Assembly: GCA_903941105.1 (NCBI GenBank)
Contig: CAJANL010000276.1
Coordinates: 1-34,725 of the forward strand
Direction of reading: 5' to 3'
Length of the DNA stretch: 34,725 bases
From: an uncultured Rhodospirillaceae bacterium
Lineage (GTDB): Bacteria; Pseudomonadota; Alphaproteobacteria; Rhodospirillales; Magnetospirillaceae
Shown here: positions 1-9,539 of the stretch, piece after piece
Layout: every line of letters starts with the position of its first letter
Numbering within the stretch: position 1 is the first letter of the stretch
Program-made: the position numbers and the translations under genes
The notes under the pieces: model-generated
Seen by the model: the letters and a program-made list of their open reading frames with translations, nothing else
Told to the model about the DNA's origin: nothing
Database searches by the model: none

Positions 1-1
1 C

Positions 2-265
2 CAGACCAAGCCGCAAATCGCACTGGCACAGGTCAGGGCCGCCGTCGAGGCGGACATTTCTCCCGGTATCGTGCTGGCGGATGCCGGCTACGGCATCGAC
101 ACCGCCTTCCGCACCGGACTGTCGGACCTTGGTCTCGCCTACGGTGACGTGCGGGTTCAAGATATTCGCACCATCTGGAAGAACAGCGCCCCGCGGCGTC
201 GGCGCATCGATCTCGGGCTCTACGACATCCCGATTTGCCTGGCATGCAATGAGGGGGGACATTGA
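2..265 (+). pseudogene. IS701-type DDE transposase remnant
   Basis: The frame is open from the window edge. It reads an internal transposase segment with KPQIALAQVRAA, then VLADAGYG and a region ending near DIRTIW. The DAGYG block, with an upstream KP-x-IAL helix, is the pattern I associate with IS701-family DDE transposases, where the Asp of DAGYG is catalytic. After about residue 60 the match stops and the frame runs through Arg-rich, unrelated sequence to a stop. I read this as the middle of a transposase whose 5' part lies outside the window and whose 3' part is lost. The family assignment is by eye; another DDE family is possible. Confidence 0.6.
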
Positions 266-548
266 GATCCAGCGCATCGAAGGTGACATCTTGACCCGAT
301 ATCCCGCGACCGTGGCTTACGTTGATTACTTGTTGATCATTCGCGGACTGGCGTCCTTCGGCGTGCTCGTCGCACATTGCTTTTCCATGGGCGAATACTC
401 GATGGGCAGCAACCTCGCGCTGATCGGCAGTAACTTCGTTCCGACCACGGGCGGGAACTTCGTCCTCACCTTCTTCGTGCTGAGCGGATACCTGATGACC
501 ACGCTGTTCCTGGATGGCCGGTACAGGACCGACCGGCAGCCCTCATAG
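249..548 (+). pseudogene. Truncated acyltransferase-3 (OafA/YrhL-like) fragment
   Basis: This frame encodes about 99 residues. Residues near 27-45 read DYLLIIRGLASFGVLVAHCF, matching the first helix of membrane O-acyltransferases (acyltransferase family 3), including the His that follows the RG-x-A motif. A second hydrophobic block, NFVLTFFVLSGYLMTTLFL, matches the FFVLSGFL segment of the same family. Full proteins have roughly 350 residues or more and about ten membrane helices, so only the N-terminal fifth remains before the stop. The start is uncertain: ATG at 249 overlaps the transposase remnant, and a TTG near 291 is possible. It is probably non-functional debris left by rearrangement. 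Confidence 0.6.
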
Positions 549-625
549 GACATTTATGTTCGGCTATGTTCGGCGCGCTCACCAAGGCCATCAGGTCCTC
601 GGCCTTGACGGAACGCAACGGCCGG

Positions 626-642
626 TGCCCTCTTTGAGGGCA
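626..642 (+). promoter_or_regulatory. Short hairpin upstream of the HNH gene
   Basis: TGCCCTC, a TTT loop, then GAGGGCA form a perfect 7-bp stem followed by ATTGTTCT. It ends 22 bases before the ATG of the HNH gene. It could terminate read-through from the left, or act as an operator or attenuator. The downstream T content is too low to call a terminator firmly. Confidence 0.3.
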
Positions 643-664
643 ATTGTTCTGATGAGGGGGGAGC

Positions 665-1150
665 ATGACGGAACGCACCAAGGGCCAGATCGCGCAAGAC
701 AAGCAGGAGGACAGGCGCAGCCCCCATTGGGACGAGGTGCGCGATGCCTATCTGTGGACGCATACTCAGTGCGCCGCCTGCAGCCCCGGCCAGAGCAGCA
801 GTGCCAGCATCCAGATCCACCACATCTTCCCGTTCCACTATTGCATCGAGTTGGGACGGCCGGACCTGGAACTCGACGCGCGCAACTTCATCCCGCTCTG
901 CGAGGACGAGGCGGGCCGGAACGCCGAGGATCATCACATCCTGCTCGGCCATCTGGGTGATTTCCAGTCGGGCAACCGCGATGTCGAGACCGACGTCAAG
1001 ACGTTCTTCGGCAAGACCGAGGCGGCGATCAAGGCGGATCCGGCCTGGAAGGCCATGCAGCCGAAACGGTTCAAGCGGCTGGGGCAGATGACGCAGGCCG
1101 ACAAGGACGCCCTGCGCAAGGAAATGGACCAGCGCTTCCCGAAGCGGTGA
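665..1150 (+). CDS. Small HNH endonuclease
   Basis: This 161-residue soluble protein has an HNH nuclease core. It shows C36-x2-C39, then IHHIFPFHY (H52, H53), then ARNFIPLC (N74, C79) and HHILLGHLGDF (H90, H91, H96). The His, Asn and His pattern supplies the metal-dependent DNA cleavage site, and the cysteines probably bind a structural zinc. The C-terminal third is charged and helical and ends in Arg/Lys. A G-rich ribosome-binding site (AGGGGGGAGC) directly precedes the ATG. It faces the two-gene membrane operon on the opposite strand, with only 33 bases between the stop codons. It might be a stand-alone nuclease or the effector of a defence module with that operon; the convergent orientation argues against simple co-transcription. 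No signal peptide or methyltransferase partner is visible. Confidence 0.8.
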   Translation: MTERTKGQIAQDKQEDRRSPHWDEVRDAYLWTHTQCAACSPGQSSSASIQIHHIFPFHYCIELGRPDLELDARNFIPLCEDEAGRNAEDHHILLGHLGDFQSGNRDVETDVKTFFGKTEAAIKADPAWKAMQPKRFKRLGQMTQADKDALRKEMDQRFPKR

Positions 1151-1183
1151 ACCGGCCGGCCCGGCGGAGAGAGGGCGAGCGCG

Positions 1184-1891
1184 TCAGCGTTCGCCTTTCC
1201 CGGCCTTCGGCGCGCAGTCGTAGCGAATGAAGAGCTCGACGCGCCGCCGGGCCTCCTCGGCCAGGGGGACGAGCGCTTCGACGCCGCGTCCGACCGGGAT
1301 GCATGTGAGCCCGCTGGGCGCCTCGTCCATCCTGCGGCACACCAGGTCGGCCCGGCGCTTCGAGCGAGTCTGCTCGTTTGCCGGATTGCTGCCTTCGGAG
1401 GCGTAGCCGACCGCCTCCAGGCGAGCGGTGCAATTGCTGCCGGCGGACTCGGCGCGCAATCGCACGATCGCTTCCGGCAGGCCGGCAAGATCCTGCGACC
1501 AACGGGCCGGCGGCTGCGCCTGCGATCGGAGGCAGGCGTCGCGTCGCGGTGAGGTCGTCCGACTCGGCTGGCAGTCACCACCCTGGCGGCATACGATGTA
1601 GTAATCGTCGCATTCGAACGTGTCGAAATAGAATTTCGCCAGAAGCGAGTCGGAGAACGACTTCTTTTCCGGTATCTCGGACGGATTGGCCATGACCGCG
1701 GCCGCCGACATGTTCGGTCCTTCGTTTTCATCCACGGCGACGATGGCTGCCGAGGCCATCAAGAAAAACATCGCTATGATCAGCGTGGTCGCCGCCCTCT
1801 TGTTTGGCCGATGCCGGATGTGCTCGGGATCCAGATGTTCCAACTGAAACACCGTAATATCGTACAGCCAGCGCACCACAGCGAGACTCAT
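1184..1891 (-). CDS. Membrane-anchored OmpA-domain protein (MotB/ZorB-like)
   Basis: The protein has 235 residues: a cytoplasmic N-terminus of about 34, one membrane helix (about 35-53, TTLIIAMFFLMASAAIVAV), and a periplasmic region. The C-terminal part (about 155-226) has the OmpA/MotB peptidoglycan-binding pattern: an LEAVGYAS strand, NEQTRSKRRADLVCRRM and RRVELFIRYDC. Such domains hold stator or channel units to the cell wall. Eight cysteines (C94 to C226) lie in the periplasmic region and could form disulfides. The ATG overlaps the stop of the upstream channel-like gene as ATGA, so the two are translationally coupled. MotB, TolR and ZorB carry an Asp near the start of the membrane helix for proton passage; none is visible here. 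It could instead be a structural OmpA-like protein, but the pairing favours a stator-type complex. Confidence 0.78.
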   Translation of the reverse strand: MSLAVVRWLYDITVFQLEHLDPEHIRHRPNKRAATTLIIAMFFLMASAAIVAVDENEGPNMSAAAVMANPSEIPEKKSFSDSLLAKFYFDTFECDDYYIVCRQGGDCQPSRTTSPRRDACLRSQAQPPARWSQDLAGLPEAIVRLRAESAGSNCTARLEAVGYASEGSNPANEQTRSKRRADLVCRRMDEAPSGLTCIPVGRGVEALVPLAEEARRRVELFIRYDCAPKAGKGER

Positions 1892-2451
1892 TCACCTATA
1901 GTCCTCGCCGAGAGTCTCTCTTGAATATTATTCAATACATCGTCAAGCTTGTCATTTATATAAGTGGCAATTTCAGGAAATTTTTCGTCTATTTGAGACT
2001 TGATGCATTTTACCTCGGCTATGATGACATCATCGTTCACGGTGCTCTTGGAAAAATGCCCCGACAGATCTTTGTTGCTTTTCTTTCTCAATCTCTCCTC
2101 TTCTTGGAGGAAAAAATTCCTTTTTTTCCGCTCAATGAGCATTTTGTAGCCGCTTGCCGCGGTCCACCAAAACAGACCAACCGCGGCATGGAGGAAGGAT
2201 TCCCAGATGCCTCCAATCGTTTTGAACCAATAAATATAAATTGAACAATGCAAGATCGTTGCTATGCCAATGATATTTGGCCCAAGATTGAATATTTTAT
2301 AATGATTTGAATTTTCATCCGTTAGCTCATCTGCTTTGCCTGAAATCGGCTTCGTTCTTGCGTGAATGAATATGCAGAGGCCAAGATATAGTGCGGAGGC
2401 AAGTGTTATGCCCGCTACGAAATAGACCCAGGTTGGGATGTCCTTAAGCAC
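1888..2451 (-). CDS. Short MotA/TolQ/ExbB-like membrane protein (ZorA-like candidate)
   Basis: From a GTG at 2451, preceded by GGGGAGGGG, the protein has 187 residues; a TTG at 2505 would add 18 but has a weaker site. One helix lies near residues 8-29. A helix pair follows, starting GPNIIGIATILH and IWESFLHAAVGLFWW. These align by eye with the two conserved TolQ/ExbB helices: a Pro seven residues before a Thr in the first, and the x-E-A-L-x-A-T-A-x-G-L-F pattern in the second. The Thr of the first helix is kept; the second has Ala where TolQ has Thr. A charged helical tail of about 80 residues follows. MotA, TolQ and ZorA form pentamers that drive a MotB/TolR/ZorB dimer, and the next gene encodes such an OmpA-domain partner. 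The gene is much more AT-rich than its neighbours, which suggests transfer. The homology call needs profile confirmation. Confidence 0.62.
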   Translation of the reverse strand: MLKDIPTWVYFVAGITLASALYLGLCIFIHARTKPISGKADELTDENSNHYKIFNLGPNIIGIATILHCSIYIYWFKTIGGIWESFLHAAVGLFWWTAASGYKMLIERKKRNFFLQEEERLRKKSNKDLSGHFSKSTVNDDVIIAEVKCIKSQIDEKFPEIATYINDKLDDVLNNIQERLSARTIGE

Positions 2452-2496
2452 CTGCCCCTCCCCGTGTGAATAGCTGACGCGATCAACTCGCCAAAT

Positions 2497-3936
<1,440 letters not shown>

Positions 3937-3942
3937 TCATGG

Positions 3943-3966
3943 TGGGGCGTCCTTCGGGGCGCCCCA
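3943..3966 (+). terminator. Hairpin after aspartate aminotransferase
   Basis: TGGGGCGTCC, TTCG, GGGCGCCCCA form a 10-bp stem (one T-G pair) closed by a stable TTCG tetraloop, 6 bases after the stop codon. It is followed only by TCCATTTG rather than a clean T-run, so termination could be partial or it could stabilise the 3' end. Confidence 0.6.
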
Positions 3967-4096
3967 TCCATTTGAGTCGTTACTATCCTTTAGTATCGCG
4001 GGCGCCCCAACCCAATGGGTGGGTAGCGGTCAACGGGTGCCTGGGGCATTGTCCAGCCTGGGACAGGGCCACTGTCGGCGATAGGGGTGTCGCGAC

Positions 4097-5122
4097 ATGA
4101 CCGCATTGGCAGTTGCAGCAGATCCGGTTCGTTTAATCCAGAACGCCCTGCGTGGCGAGGTCATCGAGGTGCTGCGGCGCGAGCTGCCGCTGCTGGCCGC
4201 GCTTGACCGCGCCACCGCCTACGAGGTGGTGATGAACGATCCCGGCCTGGCCCATGCCGGCTTCCGGCTGTTCCGCACCAGACCGCAGCTGTTCTCCACC
4301 GTGGTGGTCGACGCGGCCAGTCGCCCGGTGGTGGATGACGCCCATGGCCTGAAATGCGGCCGGACCCTCGCCGACGCGGTCGCCTTGATCGTCCAGGCGG
4401 TGGGGCGCCGCTATTTCCGCCGCAAGCTGGGCGGGCCGAAGACGGTCGCCCTTGCCCCCTCCCGCAAGGTCGGCCTTCCCATCACCGTGCTGCGCCGCAT
4501 CGGCCTCGCCAAGCCGGCCAGCCCGGCGCCGGTCAAGCGGGTGACGGGGGCCGGCGACGTCCTGTACAGCGCCTTGCGCCCGTTCCTGCGCTTCGACTGG
4601 CAGATGCCGCTGATCCCGCATTACGCGCCGCTGCCGCCCAGCGTGATCACCGCCATGGGCCACACTCTGCTCAAGGTGCGCGAGCCGAGCGAGCTGCGGG
4701 CGGCGGCGGCGGGCACGCCGTTGCTGCTGGGGGGCGCCAAGGCGCTGTTCAGCGACGGTGGCGACCTGATCGATTCGGAACTGCTGTGGCGGGTGGCCAA
4801 CCAGATGGATCTGGTGCGCCTGTTCGCGGGCAACGACCGCGCCCTCATGCGCCGCGCCATCGCCCAGATCTCGCGCACCCGGCGCGAGATGGTGGATTGC
4901 CTGATGCCGACGCTGGGCGGCGACATCCGCCTGTTCGTCACCTTCCTGTTCGTCGCCTATGTCGAGATGGGCGAGGACGAATACCGCCGCGTCTTCTCCA
5001 TCGTCGGCGCCACCCGCTGGGTGGTGGACAAGCTGGCCGAGGCGCTGACGAAGGCGGGGACGCCGCCGGCCCCCAGCCTCGACGACATGCGGCAGTTCTG
5101 CGGCAAGGTCCTGGCGAAATGA
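4097..5122 (+). CDS. Conserved-looking protein of unknown function
   Basis: This 341-residue protein is not one I recognise. It has no signal peptide and no convincing membrane helix, and appears largely helical. Codon use is typical of the neighbourhood and AGGGG lies before the ATG, so it looks like a real gene. The N-terminal half ends with a basic segment (RRYFRRKLGG near 104-113). The middle has a Pro-rich stretch around IPHYAPLPPS. The C-terminal half holds helices with RTRREMVDCLMP and a hydrophobic FVTFLFVAYVEMGEDEYRR. No catalytic signature is evident. It sits alone between aatA and a convergent receiver gene. The 130 bases upstream hold no clear promoter; a small TACTA/TAGTA dyad lies near 3981-3995. 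Confidence 0.72.
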   Translation: MTALAVAADPVRLIQNALRGEVIEVLRRELPLLAALDRATAYEVVMNDPGLAHAGFRLFRTRPQLFSTVVVDAASRPVVDDAHGLKCGRTLADAVALIVQAVGRRYFRRKLGGPKTVALAPSRKVGLPITVLRRIGLAKPASPAPVKRVTGAGDVLYSALRPFLRFDWQMPLIPHYAPLPPSVITAMGHTLLKVREPSELRAAAAGTPLLLGGAKALFSDGGDLIDSELLWRVANQMDLVRLFAGNDRALMRRAIAQISRTRREMVDCLMPTLGGDIRLFVTFLFVAYVEMGEDEYRRVFSIVGATRWVVDKLAEALTKAGTPPAPSLDDMRQFCGKVLAK

Positions 5123-5278
5123 TATCGGCGCCGGTGCGTAATACCTATCGCACTGGTCGCAGCCGGTCGGCGAAGCCCTCAGGCGCCGGACGGGGGTCTC
5201 CCAATCCCTTGACTGCCGCGCCACAAGGCGCGCGGCCGCGGCCGACCACATCTCGCTTGTAATACGCTCGCGGTTGCG

Positions 5279-5731
5279 TCACCCGCCTATGTCCCTCGGG
5301 TACGGCCCGCTTGCCTCTCGCAGCAGCTTGCCCACCACCTCCATCACCTGCTGGCCGTTGACCGGCTTGTGCAGGATGGGCAGACCGGATGCCGCGGCAT
5401 GGCGCAGACGGTCGACGGCGGTGTCGCCGGTGACCAGCACGCCGGGAATGGTCGCGTCGAACGCGCTCCGAATGGACTCGATGGCCTCGGTGCCGGTCTG
5501 GCCGTCCCGCAGGCGATAATCGGCGAGGACACAGTCGGGCCGCACAGCCAGCACTGCCAACTGCCGCAGCGCCTCGGCCGAGGATGATGTCGCCACCACC
5601 CGATATCCCAGACTCTCGAACAGCATCTGATAGCCCGCCAGGACGATATCCTCATCCTCGATGACGACGATCAGCGACGCGCCGCTGCTTGCCGCCGAGG
5701 CCATAACTCCATTGCCCATATGACCCGCCAC
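5279..5731 (-). CDS. Single-domain response regulator (receiver only)
   Basis: This 150-residue protein consists of one CheY-like receiver domain after a short N-terminal extension. The acidic pocket is E25-D26-E27-D28 in VVIEDEDIV. The phospho-acceptor is D71 in VLADYRL. The switch Thr is T101 in LVTGDT and the conserved Lys is K122 in LHKPV. There is no DNA-binding or enzymatic output domain, so it probably relays phosphate or acts by protein contact. The sequence style resembles receivers fused to hybrid kinases. The start may be the GTG at 5731 or the ATG four codons later. The gene is divergent from nadA with a 238-base gap, and no kinase is adjacent. Confidence 0.87.
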   Translation of the reverse strand: MAGHMGNGVMASAASSGASLIVVIEDEDIVLAGYQMLFESLGYRVVATSSSAEALRQLAVLAVRPDCVLADYRLRDGQTGTEAIESIRSAFDATIPGVLVTGDTAVDRLRHAAASGLPILHKPVNGQQVMEVVGKLLREASGPYPRDIGG

Positions 5732-5969
5732 ATCACTTAAAGGACCACCCCAGGGGGATGATGCGCCATTCCCTCCCGGTGGGGAAACTTTCCGATAGTC
5801 ATATGGCTTATATCCGAGGCTGGTTGAAGCGCCCCGGCGGAGGTTTCGACACCGCCCGGGAGGATTTCGAGCGTCTCACGGGTTGCGTTCGGCCGCCGAA
5901 TCGGCCTTTACTTCCACCCTCACGCATACGGCAGGGGTAACCTCATTCCGGCCGGGAGACACCGCGACG

Positions 5970-6989
5970 ATGACCGACACCATAGTTCTTCCTTCCGCCG
6001 GCGCCATGACCGAGGCCGGCATTGACCCGACACTCGATCTGGTGGCCGAGATCGACCGGCTGCGCCGCGAGCGCAACGCCGTCATCCTGGCCCATTACTA
6101 CCAGGACGGCGAAATCCAGGATCTGGCCGATTTCGTCGGCGACTCGCTGGACCTGTCGCGCAAGGCGGCGGCCACCGACGCCGACGTCATCGTGTTCTGC
6201 GGCGTGCGCTTCATGGGCGAGGTGGCCAAGATCGTGTCGCCGCACAAGACGGTGCTGATCCCCGATGCCGAGGCCGGCTGCTCGCTGGAGGAATCCTGCC
6301 GCGCCGACGCCTTCCGCCATTTCCGCGAAAAGCACCCCGACCATATCGCGGTCACCTACATCAACTGCTCGGCCGAGGTCAAGGCGCTGTCGGACGTCAT
6401 CGTCACCTCGTCCAATGCCGAGGTCATCGTGCGCCAGCTGCCGGCCGACAAGCCGATCCTGTTCGCGCCCGACCGCCACCTGGGGGCCTTCATCGCGCGC
6501 AAGACCGGCCGCGAGATGACCCTGTGGCCAGGCAGTTGCATCATCCACGAGCAGTTCTCCGAGAAGGAGCTGGTCAAGCTCAAGGTGCGCCACCCCAAGG
6601 CCAAGGTGGCCGCCCATCCCGAGTGCCCGGAAAGCATCCTGACCCATGCCGACCATGTGGGCTCGACCCGTAACATCCTCGATTACGTGCTGAATTCCGA
6701 CGCGCCCGAATTCATCATCGCCACCGAGCTGCACATCATCCACCAGATGGCCAAGGCGGCGCCGCACAAGACCTTCATCCCGGCGCCCGGCGCCGACGGC
6801 AGCTGCAACTGCGCCAGCTGCCCGTTCATGGCCAAGAACACCCTGGAGAAGATCTATCTCTGCCTGAAGAACGACGCGCCGCGGGTCGAGATGCCGGAGG
6901 AGCTTCGCCTGGGTGCCCTGAAGCCGCTGGAGCGCATGCTGGAAATGTCGGTGTCGGTGCCGGTCAAGGCGGCGACCGATGCCGCGTGA
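5970..6989 (+). CDS. nadA: Quinolinate synthase A
   Basis: This enzyme condenses iminoaspartate with dihydroxyacetone phosphate to quinolinate, the second step of de novo NAD synthesis, using a [4Fe-4S] cluster. The 339-residue protein has the family blocks AHYYQDGEIQDLADFVGDS, AGCSLEESC, TSSNA, APDRHLG, WPGSCIIHE and GSCNCASCPFM. Conserved cysteines in the AGCSLEESC, PGSC and CASCP motifs are the expected cluster ligands. The ATG at 5970 has GGGAG upstream and gives a normal N-terminus; the frame is open further upstream without a better start. The last 11 bases overlap nadC, and nadB follows, so nadA leads a three-gene operon. The 238-base upstream gap probably holds its promoter; I see no clear operator there. 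Confidence 0.97.
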   Translation: MTDTIVLPSAGAMTEAGIDPTLDLVAEIDRLRRERNAVILAHYYQDGEIQDLADFVGDSLDLSRKAAATDADVIVFCGVRFMGEVAKIVSPHKTVLIPDAEAGCSLEESCRADAFRHFREKHPDHIAVTYINCSAEVKALSDVIVTSSNAEVIVRQLPADKPILFAPDRHLGAFIARKTGREMTLWPGSCIIHEQFSEKELVKLKVRHPKAKVAAHPECPESILTHADHVGSTRNILDYVLNSDAPEFIIATELHIIHQMAKAAPHKTFIPAPGADGSCNCASCPFMAKNTLEKIYLCLKNDAPRVEMPEELRLGALKPLERMLEMSVSVPVKAATDAA

Positions 6990-7839
6990 TCAGCCCGAGC
7001 TGGACCTGATCGACGCCCGCCGTGTCATCACGGCGGCGCTGGCCGAGGACGTGGGCGGCAGCGACTGGACCAGCCGCGACATCACCTCGGCGGCGGTGAT
7101 TCCGGCCGGGCTGCGCTTCAAGGGGGTGATGGCGGCGCGCCATTCCATGGTGGTGTCGGGGCTGCCGGTGGCGGCCGAGGCCTTCCACATGGTGGTACCC
7201 GAGGCCCGCTTCTTCGCCCGTGCCGCCGACGGCGAGCGGGTGGCCGCCGGCACCGTGCTGGCCGAGATCGAGGGGCCGGCGCGTGGCTTGCTGACCGCCG
7301 AGCGCACCGCCCTCAACCTGCTGCAACTGATGAGCGGCATCGCCACCCTGACCAGCGAGTACGCCCAGCGCATCGCCGGTACCGGCTGCACCCTGCTCGA
7401 CACCCGCAAGACCATTCCCGGCCTGCGCAAGCTGTCGAAATACGCCACCCGGTGCGGCGGAGCGAAGAACCACCGCATGGGCCTCTACGACGGGGTGCTG
7501 ATCAAGGACAATCATATCGCGGTGTGCGGCGGCGTCGCCGAGGCGGTCAAGCGCGCCCGCGACGCCAAGCTCCCCAACATCGAGGTGGAGTGCGATACCC
7601 TCGAACAGGTGGAGCAGGCGGTGACGGCCGGCGCCGACATCGTCCTGTTGGACAACATGGACACCGACACCCTGCGCCGCGCCGTGGCCGTGGTGCGCCG
7701 GCGGTGCAGAACCGAGGCCTCGGGTGGGGTGACGCTGGACACCATCCGCGCCATCGCCGAGACCGGCGTCGACTTCGTCTCGGTCGGCCGCATCACCCAA
7801 TCCGCCCCGGCGGCGGATATCGGACTGGACTGGAGCTGA
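6979..7839 (+). CDS. nadC: Nicotinate-nucleotide pyrophosphorylase (carboxylating)
   Basis: This enzyme converts quinolinate and PRPP to nicotinate mononucleotide with loss of CO2. The 286-residue protein has the type II phosphoribosyltransferase motifs: [13 protein letters not shown], the substrate-binding [25 protein letters not shown] and LIKDNHI. Near the C-terminus it has EASGGV and a phosphate-binding [10 protein letters not shown]. One small departure is CGGAKNH where CGGGKNH is usual. The ATG lies inside the end of nadA (11-base overlap) and the stop is 7 bases from nadB, so the three should be co-translated. Confidence 0.96.
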   Translation: MPRDQPELDLIDARRVITAALAEDVGGSDWTSRDITSAAVIPAGLRFKGVMAARHSMVVSGLPVAAEAFHMVVPEARFFARAADGERVAAGTVLAEIEGPARGLLTAERTALNLLQLMSGIATLTSEYAQRIAGTGCTLLDTRKTIPGLRKLSKYATRCGGAKNHRMGLYDGVLIKDNHIAVCGGVAEAVKRARDAKLPNIEVECDTLEQVEQAVTAGADIVLLDNMDTDTLRRAVAVVRRRCRTEASGGVTLDTIRAIAETGVDFVSVGRITQSAPAADIGLDWS

Positions 7840-7846
7840 CACGATC

Positions 7847-9457
7847 ATGGCCGAGCCCTATGACCTGCTGGTGATCGGCTCCGGCGCGGCCGGCCTCACC
7901 CTGGCCCTCTCCGTCCTGGCCGAGCGGCCCCAGGCGCGCGTCGCCGTGCTGGCCAAGAATGCCCTGTCCGAGGGCAGCACCATGTACGCCCAGGGCGGCA
8001 TCGCCGCCGTGCTCGACGCCACCGACTCCACCGAATCCCACATCCTCGATACCCTGTCGGCCGGCGCCGGGCTGTGCAATCCGGCGGCGGTGCGCTTCGT
8101 GGTGGAGAACGGGCGGCGGGCCATCGAGTGGCTGATCGGCCAGGGCGTCGCCTTCGACCGCGAGGGCTCCGCCTATCACCTGACCCGCGAGGGTGGGCAT
8201 TCCCACCGCCGCGTCATCCACTCGGCCGATGCCACCGGCAAGGCGGTGCAGACCACCCTGGAAGCCCGCGCCCGCGAGAGCGGTGCCGAGCTGTTCGAGG
8301 AGCACATCGCCGTCGACGTCATCCGCGAGAAGCTGTCGGGCGACCGACTGGGGCGCTGCGTCGGCGCCTATGCCCTCGATCGCCTCGGTGGCGGCGTCAA
8401 GCTGTTCCCGGCTCGCATGGTGGCGCTGGCCACCGGCGGGGCGTCGCGCGTCTATCTCTATTCGAGCAATCCCGACGGCTCCACCGGCGACGGCATCGCC
8501 ATCGGCTGGCGCGCCGGCTGCCGTGTCGCCAATATGGAATTCGGCCAGTTCCATCCCACCTGCCTCTACCACCCCCGCGCCAAGTCGTTCCTGGTCACCG
8601 AGGCGGTGCGCGGCGAGGGCGGCCGGCTGCTGCGGCCCGACGGCACCCGCTTCATGGACGAGTACGATCCGCGGGGCGAACTGGCGCCGCGCGATATCGT
8701 GGCGCGCGCCATCGACGACGTGATGAAGCGGCTGGGCTGCGAGTGCGTCTATCTCGACATCAGCCACAAGCCGGCCGAGTTCGTCACCTCGCATTTTCCC
8801 AACATCCACGCCAAGTGCCTGGAGTTCGGCGTCGACATCACCCGTGAGCCGATCCCGGTGGTGCCGGCGGCGCATTACACCTGCGGCGGCGTCGTCACCG
8901 ACCTGTCGGGGCGCACCGACGTGGACAACCTCTACGCCATCGGCGAGGTCGCCTGCACCGGCCTGCACGGCGCCAACCGGCTGGCCTCGAATTCGTTGCT
9001 GGAGGGGCTGGTGTTCGGCGCCGCCGCCGCCAGCGACATCCTTGCCCGGCTGGGCGAGGTGGCACCGCCGCCCGAACTGGCGTCATGGGATGACACCTGG
9101 GTCACCGACTCCGACGAGATGGTGGTGGTGGCGCATAACTGGGGCGAGCTGCGCCGCTTCATGTGGGACTATGTCGGCATCGTGCGCTCCACCAAACGGC
9201 TGGAGCGGGCCAAGCATCGTGTCCGCCTGCTGTTGGACGAGATCGCCGAGTATTACGGCAGCTTCCGGGTCGGCAACGACCTGCTGGAACTGCGCAACCT
9301 GGCCATGGTCGCCGACCTGATCATCCGCTCGGCCCTGATCCGCCGCGAGAGCCGTGGCCTGCACTCCACCATCGACTTCCCGGCGCCGGACACCATCGCC
9401 CCGCCGCAGAACACCATCCTGGTGCCGAAGAACTTCTCGGCCCGCCGGGTGCTGTAG
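7847..9457 (+). CDS. nadB: L-aspartate oxidase
   Basis: This FAD enzyme oxidises L-aspartate to iminoaspartate, feeding NadA. The 536-residue protein begins with the Rossmann motif GSGAAG (residues 11-16). It continues with [12 protein letters not shown], the substrate region [25 protein letters not shown] and the catalytic-arginine segment AVRGEGG. Later come [12 protein letters not shown] and a FAD-binding [13 protein letters not shown]. Its length matches the succinate dehydrogenase/fumarate reductase flavoprotein superfamily. The order nadA-nadC-nadB places the first pathway enzyme last. A small hairpin follows the stop. Confidence 0.97.
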   Translation: MAEPYDLLVIGSGAAGLTLALSVLAERPQARVAVLAKNALSEGSTMYAQGGIAAVLDATDSTESHILDTLSAGAGLCNPAAVRFVVENGRRAIEWLIGQGVAFDREGSAYHLTREGGHSHRRVIHSADATGKAVQTTLEARARESGAELFEEHIAVDVIREKLSGDRLGRCVGAYALDRLGGGVKLFPARMVALATGGASRVYLYSSNPDGSTGDGIAIGWRAGCRVANMEFGQFHPTCLYHPRAKSFLVTEAVRGEGGRLLRPDGTRFMDEYDPRGELAPRDIVARAIDDVMKRLGCECVYLDISHKPAEFVTSHFPNIHAKCLEFGVDITREPIPVVPAAHYTCGGVVTDLSGRTDVDNLYAIGEVACTGLHGANRLASNSLLEGLVFGAAAASDILARLGEVAPPPELASWDDTWVTDSDEMVVVAHNWGELRRFMWDYVGIVRSTKRLERAKHRVRLLLDEIAEYYGSFRVGNDLLELRNLAMVADLIIRSALIRRESRGLHSTIDFPAPDTIAPPQNTILVPKNFSARRVL

Positions 9458-9462
9458 CGGCG

Positions 9463-9477
9463 GAAGGCCCCGCCTTC
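9463..9477 (+). terminator. Possible hairpin terminator after nadB
   Basis: GAAGGC, CCC, GCCTTC form a 6-bp stem 5 bases after the nadB stop, in the 82-base convergent gap before the lyase gene on the minus strand. There is no T-run, so it is only a candidate. Confidence 0.35.
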
Positions 9478-9539
9478 GGCAGGAAAGGGCCGACGCCAAC
9501 CTGGGTCATCGCCCCCCCTGACGCGACGCGGCGGTCCGC

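Noticed and set aside
466-702. Minus-strand frame with a segment (SVKAEDLMALVSAPNIAEHK) that briefly looked like a mobile-element protein end
   Set aside because: No motif I can name and it crosses the acyltransferase fragment and the HNH start; too little to support.
665-1150. Direct naming of the HNH protein as ZorE
   Set aside because: It is much smaller than I expect for ZorE and lies convergent to the membrane pair; only the HNH core is shared.
5758-5940. 60-residue open frame between the receiver gene and nadA
   Set aside because: No ribosome-binding site, no family resemblance, and it lies where the nadA promoter should be.
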